NCBI GenBank assembly: GCA_025057155.1
Contig: JANWYD010000002.1
Coordinates: 268,500 to 332,499 of the forward strand
Length of the DNA stretch: 64,000 nucleotides
DNA from: Chloroflexaceae bacterium
GTDB lineage: Bacteria; Chloroflexota; Chloroflexia; Chloroflexales; Chloroflexaceae
Direction of reading: 5' to 3'
The translations under genes and the position numbers were made by a program. Below the pieces are notes generated by a model. It ran no database searches and was not told the DNA's origin. It saw only the letters and a program-made list of their open reading frames with translations. Every line of letters starts with the position of its first letter. The first letter of the stretch is position 1. This document shows, in pieces, positions 53,435-61,745 of the stretch.

Positions 53435-53686
53435 ATGTCCATCGCATACGATCAGACCCTTGACGTGAAGGGCGCCAGGTGCCCGATGCCGCTGGTCAAG
53501 AGCCGCAAGGCGGTCAACGAACTGCCGGTGGGCCAGGTGCTCAGAGTGATCGCCACCGACCGCGGCTCCGTGGCCGATTTCCAGGGCTGGGTGAAGACGG
53601 CCCGGAACGTCGAACTCCTGGCCCAGGAGACCGTCACCGAAGGCGGCCAGGAACTGTTTGTGCACTACCTGAAGCGCACGGCGTAG
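53435..53686 (+). CDS. tusA: TusA-family sulfur carrier
   Basis: 83 residues. The sulfur-carrying Cys16 lies in the signature GARCPMPLVKSRKAV. The rest follows TusA (VGQVLRVIATDRGSVADFQGWVKTARN). GGAGG is well placed before the ATG. TusA passes persulfide sulfur between rhodanese and DsrE-type proteins. The order rhodanese-MBL, tusA, dsrE2 matches the rhd-tusA-dsrE2 module of sulfur-oxidising microbes. Confidence 0.95.
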   Translation: MSIAYDQTLDVKGARCPMPLVKSRKAVNELPVGQVLRVIATDRGSVADFQGWVKTARNVELLAQETVTEGGQELFVHYLKRTA

Positions 53687-53725
53687 GTGGCCGAGAAGGT
53701 CAGGGCGCCCGCTGTCCTTCCGTCA

Positions 53726-53832
53726 GGCAGGGGCGCGGGGAAACCCGGTTGCCGCTGCCGCAGCCCGGAGGGTTGCGCTACCGCCGGTCCGATTGGGCAG
53801 GGGCGCGGGGAAACCTGGTTTCCCCGCGCCTG
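53726..53832 (+). repeat. GGGGAAACC/GGTTTCCCC hairpin repeats, two copies
   Basis: A degenerate copy (53726-53750) and a near-perfect one (53798-53832: CAGGGGCGCGGGGAAACC with its reverse complement) flank one GCCCGGAGGGTTGCG unit. The good copy is followed by TTCACATCAG, as is the copy at 62559. Lies between tusA and dsrE2. Confidence 0.75.
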
Positions 53833-53883
53833 TTCACATCAGTGTTGTGCAGCGAAATCGCGTTGAAACGAGGAACCAGACCA

Positions 53884-54459
53884 ATGACCATAGAGACGAT
53901 TGATCAAAAGGATACGCAGGGCCTGCTAGACCGCATTGCCGCCCTGGAGGCCCGCGTGGCCGCGCTGGAGGCGCACCCCTCGCAGGGGATCGAGGACCGT
54001 CTGGCGATAGTGGTCTTCTCCGGCGACCTCGACAAGGCCATTGCTGCCTTCATCATCGCCACCGGCGCGGCTTCGATGGGCCTGGAGGTGAGCATGTTCT
54101 TCACCTTCTGGGGGCTGAGCGCGGTGAAGAAGCAGAAGGTCTTCAGCGGCAAGGGCCTGCTGGAGCAGGGCTTCACGGCCATGCTGCCGGGCAAGCTGGG
54201 CGAGATGGGCCTCTCGCAGATGAACTTCTTCGGCGCGGGCGCGCAGATCATCCGCAGCCTGATGCGGAAGCACGAGGTCTCTTCGCCGGAGGAGCTCTTT
54301 AGCCTGGCCCGTGAACTGGGGGTGCGCATGGTCGTCTGCGACATGTCGCGCGAGTTGCTGGGAATCAAGGACGAAGAACTGGTGGACGGGCTGGAGACCG
54401 GCGGTGTGGCGACCTTCCTTGGCGACGCGGCGCGGGCCAAAGTGACGCTGTTTATCTGA
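53884..54459 (+). CDS. DsrE2-like (DsrE/F/DrsH superfamily) sulfur-transfer protein
   Basis: 191 residues. A short coiled coil (~10-32: GLLDRIAALEARVAALEA) precedes the DsrE/F fold: LAIVVFSGDLDKAIAAFIIATGAASMGLEVSMFFTFWGL, then MNFFGAGAQIIRSLM and Cys152 in VVCDMSRELLGI. DsrE2 proteins accept persulfide sulfur from TusA and are often membrane-associated; the first hydrophobic stretch fits. It starts 197 bases after tusA, with palindromic repeats between, and 16 bases before the DUF442 gene. Confidence 0.9.
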   Translation: MTIETIDQKDTQGLLDRIAALEARVAALEAHPSQGIEDRLAIVVFSGDLDKAIAAFIIATGAASMGLEVSMFFTFWGLSAVKKQKVFSGKGLLEQGFTAMLPGKLGEMGLSQMNFFGAGAQIIRSLMRKHEVSSPEELFSLARELGVRMVVCDMSRELLGIKDEELVDGLETGGVATFLGDAARAKVTLFI

Positions 54460-54475
54460 GAGGAGGGCCCCCGAC

Positions 54476-54976
54476 GTGACCAACGAACTTCCCTGTGCGG
54501 CGTTACAGCAGCGTATCGCCAGCGCCGCGCTACTGAGTTACGCCGTCACTCCCAGGGTGCTGCTGGCGGCGCAGCCGCAGCCTGAAGACTGGGAGAGGCT
54601 GGCCGAGGCCGGCTACACGACGGTCATCAACCTGCGGAGCGATCCCGAACGCTCGGCCATAGAGCAGCGCAATGCCGAAGCGGCGGGGCTGCGCTACTTT
54701 CACCGGCCCTGGCCGGCGTATGAACTGGAACGCGAGCACGTGGACGAACTGGCCGAACTCCTCGAGGACCCCGACGCGGGCCGGGTGATCTTCCATTGCC
54801 GCAGCGCCACCCGTGTAGGGCTGATGTGGCTGCTCTACCGGCAGATCCGCCATGGCTGGAGCCGCGAGCAGGCCGAGGCCGAACTGCGCGCCGCGGGCTA
54901 CGACGATGAGGCTCTCGAGACCTTTGGCTTCTGCGCCGATGACTATTTCGAACGCACGGGGGAACAGGTGACCTGA
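54476..54976 (+). CDS. DUF442 (Blh-type) phosphatase-like protein
   Basis: 166 residues with a GTG start after GAGGAGGG. Dual-specificity-phosphatase-like fold: AAQPQPEDWERLAEAGYTTVINLRSDPE and the P-loop C108-R-S-A-T-R113. The Cx4R spacing is one shorter than in tyrosine phosphatases and is the DUF442 hallmark. In Blh proteins DUF442 is fused to an MBL persulfide dioxygenase; here it is a separate gene in the same cluster. A sulfurtransferase-like role is therefore more likely than protein dephosphorylation. Confidence 0.88.
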   Translation: MTNELPCAALQQRIASAALLSYAVTPRVLLAAQPQPEDWERLAEAGYTTVINLRSDPERSAIEQRNAEAAGLRYFHRPWPAYELEREHVDELAELLEDPDAGRVIFHCRSATRVGLMWLLYRQIRHGWSREQAEAELRAAGYDDEALETFGFCADDYFERTGEQVT

Positions 54977-55089
54977 GGCGGCGTAACCTGGAAGGTTGCG
55001 CCTACCAGGCCAACATAAGCCTTTTTCCCACTGGCGCGGACGTGCAGGCCCGGCGCCGCGCCGGTCTACACAGGCATAAGGACGTCCGA

Positions 55090-56862
55090 ATGGCAACCTC
55101 TCAACCCATACCTTCCTCGACCCAGACCAGGGTCGCGACGCGGGCCGCCGGCTTGAGCCGCTACCTGCCGTTTACCCGCTGGCTGCTGCACTACCGCCGG
55201 GCGGACCTGCCAAGCGATCTGGTGGCCGGCGTGGTCACAGCAATCATGCTTATTCCGCAGAGCATGGCCTACGCTCAACTGGCGGGATTACCCCCACAGA
55301 TGGGCCTCTACGCCTCGGTGGTCCCGCTGATCATCTATGCGCTGCTGGGCACCTCCGGGCAACTCTCGGTGGGGCCGGTGGCGATCACCTCGTTGCTGGT
55401 CTTCAGCGGTGTCAGCGCTCTGGCCGAACCGGGCAGCGCGCGCTACCTGCAACTGGTGCTGATCCTGGCCCTGATCGTCGGGGCGATCAAACTCTTGCTG
55501 GGGATGTTCCGGCTAGGGGTGATCCTCAACTTCATTTCACACCCGGTGCTGGCCGCCTTCACCTCGGCCTCGGCGCTGATCATCGCCGCCGGGCAACTCA
55601 AGCACCTCCTGGGCTTCAACGTTGCCGGCGACCGCTTCTACGAGGTGCTCTACCACGCCGTGCGGGACCTGGGGAAGACCAACCTGGTCACGTTGAGCAT
55701 CGGCCTCGCCAGCATCGCGCTGCTGCTCTTTTTTCGCAAGGGCCTGCGGCCAATTCTGCAACGTCTGGGTCTGCGCCCGCTGGCGGTCACCCTGGTTGTG
55801 AGCGGGGCGCCGCTGGTGACGGTGCTGCTGGGCACGCTGGTTGCCTGGCTGTGGCGTCTCGACCAGCGCGCCGGGGTAACAGTTGTAGGGGCCATTCCAT
55901 CCGGTCTCTCGCCGTTCCGTTGGCCCGCGCCGACCATCGGCGACGTGCAGGCGCTGTTGCCGGCGGCAGCGGCGATCGTGCTGGTCAGCGTGGTCGAATC
56001 GATCGCCGTAGCCAGGGCCCTGGCCAGCAAGCGCCGGCAGGCGATTGACCCGGACCAGGAACTGATCGCCCTTGGCGCGGCCAACATCGGGGCCGGGCTG
56101 TTCAGCGGCTACCCGGTGACCGGCGGCTTCGCCCGTTCGGTGGTCAACTTCCAGGCCGGCGCGGTCACCGGCGTGGCTTCGCTGGTGACCGCGGGGGGCA
56201 TCGCGTTGATCCTGCTCTTTTTCACGCCCCTGTTCTACTACCTGCCCCAGGCGGTGCTGGCGGCAACGGTCGTCGTGGCCGTGTTTGGCCTGGTGGATCT
56301 GAAGGAAGCCCGACACATCTGGCAGGCCAACCAGAGCGACGCTATCACCTGGGGCGTCACCTTCGCCGCAGTGCTGCTGCTGGGCATTGAAACGGGCATC
56401 TTCCTTGGCGTAGGCGTCTCGTTGCTGCTCTACCTCTGGCGCACCAGCCGGCCGCACATCGCGGTGGTGGGCCGCCTGGGGGAGAGCGAGGTGTACCGCA
56501 ACATTCTGCGCTATGACGTGCAGACCTGGCCCCACGTGGTGGCGGTGCGGGTAGACGAGAGCCTGTACTTCGCCAACACGCGCTACCTGGAGAACGCCCT
56601 GCTGCAAATTGTGGCCGAGCGGCCCGAGGTGAAGCATCTGGTGCTTATCGGCTCGGCGATCAACTTCATCGACTCGAGCGCGCTGCACACGCTTGAGTCG
56701 CTCATCGCAGAGTTAGGCGACGCGGGAGTGGAACTGCACCTGGCCGAAATCAAGGGGCCGGTGATGGACGGGCTGAAGCGGGCCCATTTTGTGGAGAAGA
56801 TCGGCCCCGAGCGCATTCATCTGACGACCCATGCGGCGATGCAGCGCCTGGGGTGCCTGTAG
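55090..56862 (+). CDS. SulP-family anion transporter with STAS domain
   Basis: 590 residues from the ATG at 55090. The membrane part (residues ~20-420) begins LPFTRWLLHYRRADLPSDLVAGVVTAIMLIPQSMAYAQLAGLPPQMGLYASV, the SulP signature. NIGAGLFSGYPVTGGFARSVVNFQAGAVTG is the second conserved block. A cytoplasmic STAS domain follows (~440-560, VAVRVDESLYFANTRYLEN and IGSAINFIDSSALHTLESL). Substrate could be sulfate, sulfite, thiosulfate or bicarbonate. Placement at the end of a sulfur-oxidation island suggests uptake or export of an oxidised sulfur species. Confidence 0.92.
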   Translation: MATSQPIPSSTQTRVATRAAGLSRYLPFTRWLLHYRRADLPSDLVAGVVTAIMLIPQSMAYAQLAGLPPQMGLYASVVPLIIYALLGTSGQLSVGPVAITSLLVFSGVSALAEPGSARYLQLVLILALIVGAIKLLLGMFRLGVILNFISHPVLAAFTSASALIIAAGQLKHLLGFNVAGDRFYEVLYHAVRDLGKTNLVTLSIGLASIALLLFFRKGLRPILQRLGLRPLAVTLVVSGAPLVTVLLGTLVAWLWRLDQRAGVTVVGAIPSGLSPFRWPAPTIGDVQALLPAAAAIVLVSVVESIAVARALASKRRQAIDPDQELIALGAANIGAGLFSGYPVTGGFARSVVNFQAGAVTGVASLVTAGGIALILLFFTPLFYYLPQAVLAATVVVAVFGLVDLKEARHIWQANQSDAITWGVTFAAVLLLGIETGIFLGVGVSLLLYLWRTSRPHIAVVGRLGESEVYRNILRYDVQTWPHVVAVRVDESLYFANTRYLENALLQIVAERPEVKHLVLIGSAINFIDSSALHTLESLIAELGDAGVELHLAEIKGPVMDGLKRAHFVEKIGPERIHLTTHAAMQRLGCL

Positions 56863-56964
56863 GGCAACCTGGAAAGTTGCCCTACAGGCCTTACCCCGCC
56901 CGCAGCCGGGCGAGGCAACCTGGAAGGTTGCCCTACAGGGCTTACCCCGCCCGTAGACGGGCGA
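56863..56964. repeat. Tandem duplication of a 51-bp unit overlapping the anti-sigma 3' end
   Basis: Two adjacent 51-base units (56863-56913, 56914-56964) differ at about five positions. Each starts GGCAACCTGGAA and ends in CGGGCGA. The second unit contains the stop codon and last seven codons of the anti-sigma gene. The first is therefore a duplicated gene tail plus hairpin. Confidence 0.8.
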
Positions 56965-57202
56965 GAAGGCGCGCCTCCAGCTCAGGGGGCAGCGGCGGCG
57001 GGGGATTGGCGTCCAGATGGTGAAGGATGCGCACCGTCTGGCCTAGGGTATCGAGCACCACACGGCAGTCGGGGCAATCGGCCAGGTGCAACTCCAGCTC
57101 GGCGCAGAGATCGGCGGGGAGTTCACCGTCAAGGTAATCGTTCAGTTGCGCTACCAGTTCGCGACAGCGATCCAGATCGTGCGAATGGCCCGCATGGCTC
57201 AT
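56942..57202 (-). CDS. Zinc-finger anti-sigma factor (zf-HC2/ZAS type)
   Basis: 86 residues. CRELVAQLNDYLDGELPADLCAELELHLADCPDCRVVLDTL contains the H-x3-C-x2-C zinc motif (HLADCPDC) of ZAS anti-sigma factors, several of which release their sigma factor on thiol oxidation. No membrane helix, so it is a soluble anti-sigma. Its start overlaps the sigma gene stop by four bases, the standard coupling. Confidence 0.92.
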   Translation of the reverse strand: MSHAGHSHDLDRCRELVAQLNDYLDGELPADLCAELELHLADCPDCRVVLDTLGQTVRILHHLDANPPPPLPPELEARLLARLRAG

Positions 57203-57816
57203 GCCTGATCCTCCGATCGGGCGGCGAGGTAATCGGCAAGGGCCTCGCGCAGGCGCAGGCGCGCCCGGTGAAGGCGCACCTTGACTGCACCCGGACTGAT
57301 GCCGAGCTGCGCCGCAGTTTCCTCGGTGCTTAACCCCTCAACATCACGCAATACCACCACGACACGCAACTGCTCGGGCAACGCGGCGATAGCCCGCTCG
57401 ATCTGGGCGCGCAGTTCACCGTCGAGCGCCACACGCTGCGGGTCGGGCGACCACGCCTGGAACTGGTGGGGCACCTCCTCGGGTTGAAGGTTTTCGGCAA
57501 CATCTTCGAGAGCGATGTGCGGCTTGCGCCGCCGCAGCACCATCAGCCCCTCGTTGGTGGCAATGCGGTAGATCCAGGTTCCCAGACTGCTGGCGCCATC
57601 GAAGTTCGTCAGCGCGTCGCAGACCTTGATGAACGTGGATTGCAACACGCTCTCAGCCTCGTCAGGGTCGCCGGTGAGGCGCAGGGCGCGGGCGTAGACC
57701 AGCGGCGCGAAGCGTTTGACCAGGCAGGTGCAGGCATCGGGATCGTGGCGGCGAAGGGCGGCCAGCAGGGCGGCTTCATCGGCGTAGAGAGAAAGATCGA
57801 TCGTCGGTCCGGGCAT
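57199..57816 (-). CDS. ECF-type RNA polymerase sigma factor
   Basis: 205 residues. Region 2 (LRRHDPDACTCLVKRFAPLVYARALRLTGDPDEAESVLQSTFIKV and SSLGTWIYRIATNEGLMVLRRRK) and region 4 (ALPEQLRVVVVLRDVEGLSTEETAAQLGISPGAVKVRLHRARLRLREAL) are both intact, with no region 3. Paired with the zinc anti-sigma factor. A TATACT (57852-57847, minus) and a weak TTGTAG 19 bases upstream may form its promoter. Likely to respond to redox or sulfur stress given the neighbours. Confidence 0.95.
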   Translation of the reverse strand: MPGPTIDLSLYADEAALLAALRRHDPDACTCLVKRFAPLVYARALRLTGDPDEAESVLQSTFIKVCDALTNFDGASSLGTWIYRIATNEGLMVLRRRKPHIALEDVAENLQPEEVPHQFQAWSPDPQRVALDGELRAQIERAIAALPEQLRVVVVLRDVEGLSTEETAAQLGISPGAVKVRLHRARLRLREALADYLAARSEDQA

Positions 57817-57884
57817 GGATTATCCCTCCACAGGCAGTATGCTTTCAGTATAACACGCCGCCTGTGGGCGGCTACAATGATGGA

Positions 57885-57913
57885 CCGAAGCACCGGCAGC
57901 GCCGGTGCTTCGG
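57885..57913 (-). terminator. Perfect 13-bp hairpin after the disulfide-reductase-like gene
   Basis: The arms 57885-57897 and 57901-57913 are exactly complementary around a 3-base loop. It lies 25 bases after the stop of the gene at 57938 (minus strand) and before the sigma gene. No U-run. Confidence 0.55.
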
Positions 57914-57937
57914 CGTTACAGGGCACATGCTCGGACA

Positions 57938-58594
57938 CTACGCGGCGACGGCCTCGCGCAGCTTCTGCAGCATCATTGACTCGGGGGCGGCCCCCTCGAT
58001 GGAGACGAGATCGCCGATCACGGTCTTGGGCACGCCCATCACGGCGTAGCGGTCGCCAAGCTCGGGGAACTCGCTGACCTCGATGCCCTCGGCGCTGACG
58101 TGGGGGCTGGCGATGGCCAGGCGATAGGCCAGCACCACCGCGCGGGGGCAGTAGGGGCAGGTCGGCGTCACGAAGACCTGGAGGCGCAGAGGAGCGTTGA
58201 GACCCTCCAGAAACGCCGTGGTCGCGGGCATAAGTGAGGTGTCCGCCGCGCCGCCCATCATACGGATGGTCTCGATCAGGGTAGCGAACTCATAGCCGCT
58301 GGGCAGGCCGGCGAAGCGCACGCCGTGATCGACACGCTCGGCGCCGGCGAAGAACGCCACCGTCGGGGCCTTATCCACTCCCAGGGCTCCGGCCCGCTCC
58401 GCGTCAGTCTCGATGTCAAGCACTTCGAGGCTGATCTGGTCGTGCAGCGCGGCGACCTCCTCGAGCAACTCGCGCGCCACCTCGCTATACTCGCCGCTCT
58501 CCTCCGAGGTCACCAGCACCAGGTGTACCGGCTGCACCAGTCCCTCAAAGGCCTCCCGCACCGCGGCCCGGTCCTTGTCCTGTAAGAGGCTCAT
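57938..58594 (-). CDS. Glutaredoxin/protein-disulfide-oxidoreductase-like protein
   Basis: 218 residues forming two thioredoxin-fold halves like archaeal/thermophile PDO (TIGR02187 type). The C-terminal half has the redox site C146-P-Y-C149 (VFVTPTCPYCPRAVV) and cis-Pro in VMGVPKTVI. The N-terminal half (VHLVLVTSEESGEYSEVARELLEEVA) has no Cys at the usual CxxC position, so only one active site remains. Likely a thiol-disulfide reductant. Upstream of the sigma/anti-sigma pair on the same strand. Confidence 0.88.
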   Translation of the reverse strand: MSLLQDKDRAAVREAFEGLVQPVHLVLVTSEESGEYSEVARELLEEVAALHDQISLEVLDIETDAERAGALGVDKAPTVAFFAGAERVDHGVRFAGLPSGYEFATLIETIRMMGGAADTSLMPATTAFLEGLNAPLRLQVFVTPTCPYCPRAVVLAYRLAIASPHVSAEGIEVSEFPELGDRYAVMGVPKTVIGDLVSIEGAAPESMMLQKLREAVAA

Positions 58595-58783
58595 ACTCGC
58601 AATCCTTCTCGGTTAGCCTGTTCCACTACCCGTTCGATGCCGCAGCCGCGAACGTGGTTACAGCTTACCATATATCGGCCGGTTCATGGGCGGTGGAAAT
58701 GGTCGCGGGCGGCTGGCCCGAGTTGCCCGGTAAACGGGTTGTCTGACGCCATCGCACTCTGAACGGGTCATGGCGCGCCCCGG

Positions 58784-61537
58784 TCAGGCCAATGCTCCCT
58801 TCGGCGCCAGTTCAGGTTCGCGGCGGATGAGCTTGTAGAATTCCATCACTACCAGGATGGCGCCGGCGAGGGCCGCAAGGATCAGGAACTGCTCCAGGGT
58901 TGCCGGGGCGATGCGCAACAGCGATTGCATGAAGGGCACGTGCATCACCAGCGTATGCAAACCCAGGGCCGCGATCACCGCCACAAAGGCGAAGGGGTTG
59001 TTGCGGAGGGGCATGCGAAACGCCGAGACGTACTCCGAGCGGCAGTTGAAGACGTGGTAGTTCTGAAACAGGACGATCAGCAGCAGGAGCAGATTGCGCG
59101 CCGCTTCTACTTCCCAACCCGCGTTGAGCAGATAGATCCAGACTCCGAAGCCGATCAGCCCGATGGTCAACCCGGAGAGCGCCACCTGCTCGACCATGCG
59201 CCGGTTGAAGATGCCCTCGTCGGGCCGTCTGGGGGGCCGGCGCATCAGCCCTTTTTCCCCCGCTTCGAAGGAGAGGGCGATGTGTTGGATGCCGTTGGTG
59301 ACCAGGTTGAGCCAGAGGATCTGCACGGCGATGAGGGGCAGGGGGAAATCGAGGGCCACCGCCAGCAGGAAGAGCAGCACCTCTGCCGCGCCGGTAGATA
59401 CCAGCAGCAGAATGACCTTGCGCACGTTGGCGTAGGCGTAGCGCCCCTCCTCCACGCCATGGACGATCGAGGCGAAATTGTCGTCGGTGACGATGATGTC
59501 GGCGGTGTCTTTGGCAATGTCGGTGCCCGATCCCATGGCCACGCCGATGTTGGCGGCCCGCAGCGCCGGCGCGTCGTTCACCCCGTCGCCGGTGACGGCC
59601 ACGAAGTGCCCCTGCGCCCGCAGGGCCTCGACGATGTGCAACTTCTGCAACGGCGTAACCCGCGCGAAGACGTGGACGCCGCGGGTGCGCTCCAGAAAGT
59701 CCGCTTCGCTGCCGCTTTGCACGTGGGGCAGGTCACGGCCCACTACCAGGTCGTCGGGTTCGCTGGCGATGCTCAGGTCGCGGGCAATGGCCAGCGCCGT
59801 GGCAGGATGGTCGCCTGTAACCATGGCCACCTGCACCCCGGCGGCGCGGCATTCTGCCACCGCGTCTCTGGCCTCCGGTCGCAGCGGGTCAATCATGCCC
59901 ACCAGGCCGAGCAGCGTCAGGCCCTCCAGGTGGTGTTCATCGAGGGCAGCGGGGTCGCCCACGTAACGGCCCCGAGCCACGGCGATCACCCGGTAGCCGC
60001 GGGCGGCCAGTTGGTCCGCGGTGGCAGTGATGGCCTCCGGGGTTAGCGGCAGCGGACCATCGGACCCCTGCATTGTGTCGCAGAAGGCGAGGACGCGCTC
60101 GGTGGCGCCCTTTACGGCCACCGTGACCTGCCCGTCCTGCTCAAAGGCCACGGCGGCATACTGGCGCTCCGACTCGAAGGGGATGGCGCCCAGCGCCGGC
60201 ATGGCCTGCCGCAGGCCGGGCACGTCCAGGCCGGCCTTGTAGCCCAGGGCCAGGAAGGCCACGTCAACCGCGTCGCCCGAGTGCTGCCAGGTGTCGTCAA
60301 TCTGGCGCAGTTCGCCCTCGTTGCAGAGGGTTCCCGCCAGGGCCAGGGCGGCGGCCCGCTCCGCGAGCGGCGGGGGCGCTGGCTCGTCATCGACGTTGAT
60401 GGCCCCCTGGCCGTTGTAACCCTCCCCCGAAACCGCCAACTGCTCGCCGGTGGGCAGGACCAGCAGGCGAATGGTCTGCATATTCACCGTCAGCGTGCCG
60501 GTCTTGTCGCTGGCGATGATGGTGCAACTGCCCAGGCCCTCGACGGCGGTCATTTTCCGCACGATCACCCGGCGCCGGGCCATGCGTTGCACGGCGACCG
60601 AGAGGGCCACCGTCAGGGCCACCGGCAAACCTTCGGGGATGGCCGAGACCGCCAGGGCCACCGCCAGGAAGAAAATCTCGGTGAAGGGGGTTCCCCGCGT
60701 GAGCGAGATCGCCACCAGCGCGCCCGCGGCGACCAGCACCACCACGCTGATCCAGCGGCTGAAGCGTTCCATGCGGATCACCAGGGGCGGTTTCACCTCC
60801 TCGCCCCTGGCCGTAGCCTCGGCAATTTTGCCGATCTCGGTGTGGGTGCCGGTGGCGATCACCACCCCGACCGCTCGCCCGGTGGCCACCGTGGCGCCGG
60901 CATAGGCCAGATTCGCGCGATCGGCCACGGGGGTTTCTGGAGCGAGGGTGATGGCGGCGGTTTTGGTGGCCGCCTCGGACTCGCCGGTGAGGAAGGCTTC
61001 GTTCACCGCCAGGTTGGTGGCGGTGAGCAGGTAGAGATCGGCCGGCACCCGATCGCCTGACTCGATCAGCACCACATCACCTGGCACGAGGTCCTCGGCG
61101 CTGCGTTGCTGCACCCGCCCATCGCGCCGCACGCGGGTGGTGACGGTAAGCAGGGTGCGCAGGGCCGCGGCGCTCTGTTCGGCCCGATTCTCTTGATAGG
61201 CGCCGAGGACGGCATTGATCAGGATCACGGCGAAGATGAACACGGCGTCCTTGACATCGCCGATGAGCAGCGAGACCACCGCGGCGGCCAGCAGAACGTA
61301 AATCAAGGGGCTGAGGAACTGCCGCAGGAAGATCTCCCAGAGGGGCGGGGCGGCGCGGGTGGGAAACTGGTTCGGGCCATAGTGGGCCAGGCGACGCTCC
61401 GCCTCGGCGCTGGTGAGACCCTCGGGGCCGCTGTGCAATGCCTCGAGCGCCTCGTTGGGCGGAAGGGTGTGCCAGAGCGTGCTGCCCGGGGGAAGGACGG
61501 CGTGTCGCACGTCCGGATCGGTGGTATGCAGGGTCAT
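58784..61537 (-). CDS. P2-type cation-transporting ATPase
   Basis: 917 residues from the ATG at 61537. Actuator motif TGES (184-187), PEGLP in helix M4 (AVSAIPEGLPVALTVALS), phosphorylated Asp344 in SDKTGTLT, hinge VTGDGVNDAPALRAANIGVAMG, and six C-terminal helices. N-terminal LTSAEAERRLAHYGPNQF is the cation-ATPase N domain. M4 PEGLP with M6 LWLNLVTNGIQH fits the Ca2+/Mn2+ (SERCA/PMCA-like, PMA1-like bacterial) group. The ion is not settled. An upstream in-frame extension to 61768 looks non-coding and contains the promoter. Confidence 0.93.
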   Translation of the reverse strand: MTLHTTDPDVRHAVLPPGSTLWHTLPPNEALEALHSGPEGLTSAEAERRLAHYGPNQFPTRAAPPLWEIFLRQFLSPLIYVLLAAAVVSLLIGDVKDAVFIFAVILINAVLGAYQENRAEQSAAALRTLLTVTTRVRRDGRVQQRSAEDLVPGDVVLIESGDRVPADLYLLTATNLAVNEAFLTGESEAATKTAAITLAPETPVADRANLAYAGATVATGRAVGVVIATGTHTEIGKIAEATARGEEVKPPLVIRMERFSRWISVVVLVAAGALVAISLTRGTPFTEIFFLAVALAVSAIPEGLPVALTVALSVAVQRMARRRVIVRKMTAVEGLGSCTIIASDKTGTLTVNMQTIRLLVLPTGEQLAVSGEGYNGQGAINVDDEPAPPPLAERAAALALAGTLCNEGELRQIDDTWQHSGDAVDVAFLALGYKAGLDVPGLRQAMPALGAIPFESERQYAAVAFEQDGQVTVAVKGATERVLAFCDTMQGSDGPLPLTPEAITATADQLAARGYRVIAVARGRYVGDPAALDEHHLEGLTLLGLVGMIDPLRPEARDAVAECRAAGVQVAMVTGDHPATALAIARDLSIASEPDDLVVGRDLPHVQSGSEADFLERTRGVHVFARVTPLQKLHIVEALRAQGHFVAVTGDGVNDAPALRAANIGVAMGSGTDIAKDTADIIVTDDNFASIVHGVEEGRYAYANVRKVILLLVSTGAAEVLLFLLAVALDFPLPLIAVQILWLNLVTNGIQHIALSFEAGEKGLMRRPPRRPDEGIFNRRMVEQVALSGLTIGLIGFGVWIYLLNAGWEVEAARNLLLLLIVLFQNYHVFNCRSEYVSAFRMPLRNNPFAFVAVIAALGLHTLVMHVPFMQSLLRIAPATLEQFLILAALAGAILVVMEFYKLIRREPELAPKGALA

Positions 61538-61695
61538 GGGACTTGCTTTCTGTCGGTGGCGGACGAGCGCAGCGCGTGAGGAGGATTCGGCAGCGGAACC
61601 GCTCCCGGAAGAAGCAGGGGTTGGCGGGGAACGGCGAGGGGTGAGAAACGGGGGATCCTCAGGCGCGGTCATCGGCGCCAGGCTTGCCTGGCCCC

Positions 61696-61724
61696 AGTAT
61701 AGCAAGTTTATCGTTAGGAACCAA
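61696..61724 (-). promoter_or_regulatory. Promoter of the P-type ATPase gene
   Basis: On the minus strand TTGGTT (61724-61719), a 17-base spacer, and TATACT (61701-61696) preceded by an extended TGC. Transcription would start near 61689, about 150 bases before the ATG. Confidence 0.65.
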
Positions 61725-61745
61725 TGCCCCACGCGTGAAGGGTGG

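Noticed and set aside
58925..60046. 373-codon + strand frame opposite the P-type ATPase
   Set aside because: Shadow; His/Asp-rich composition typical of antisense to GC-rich coding DNA.
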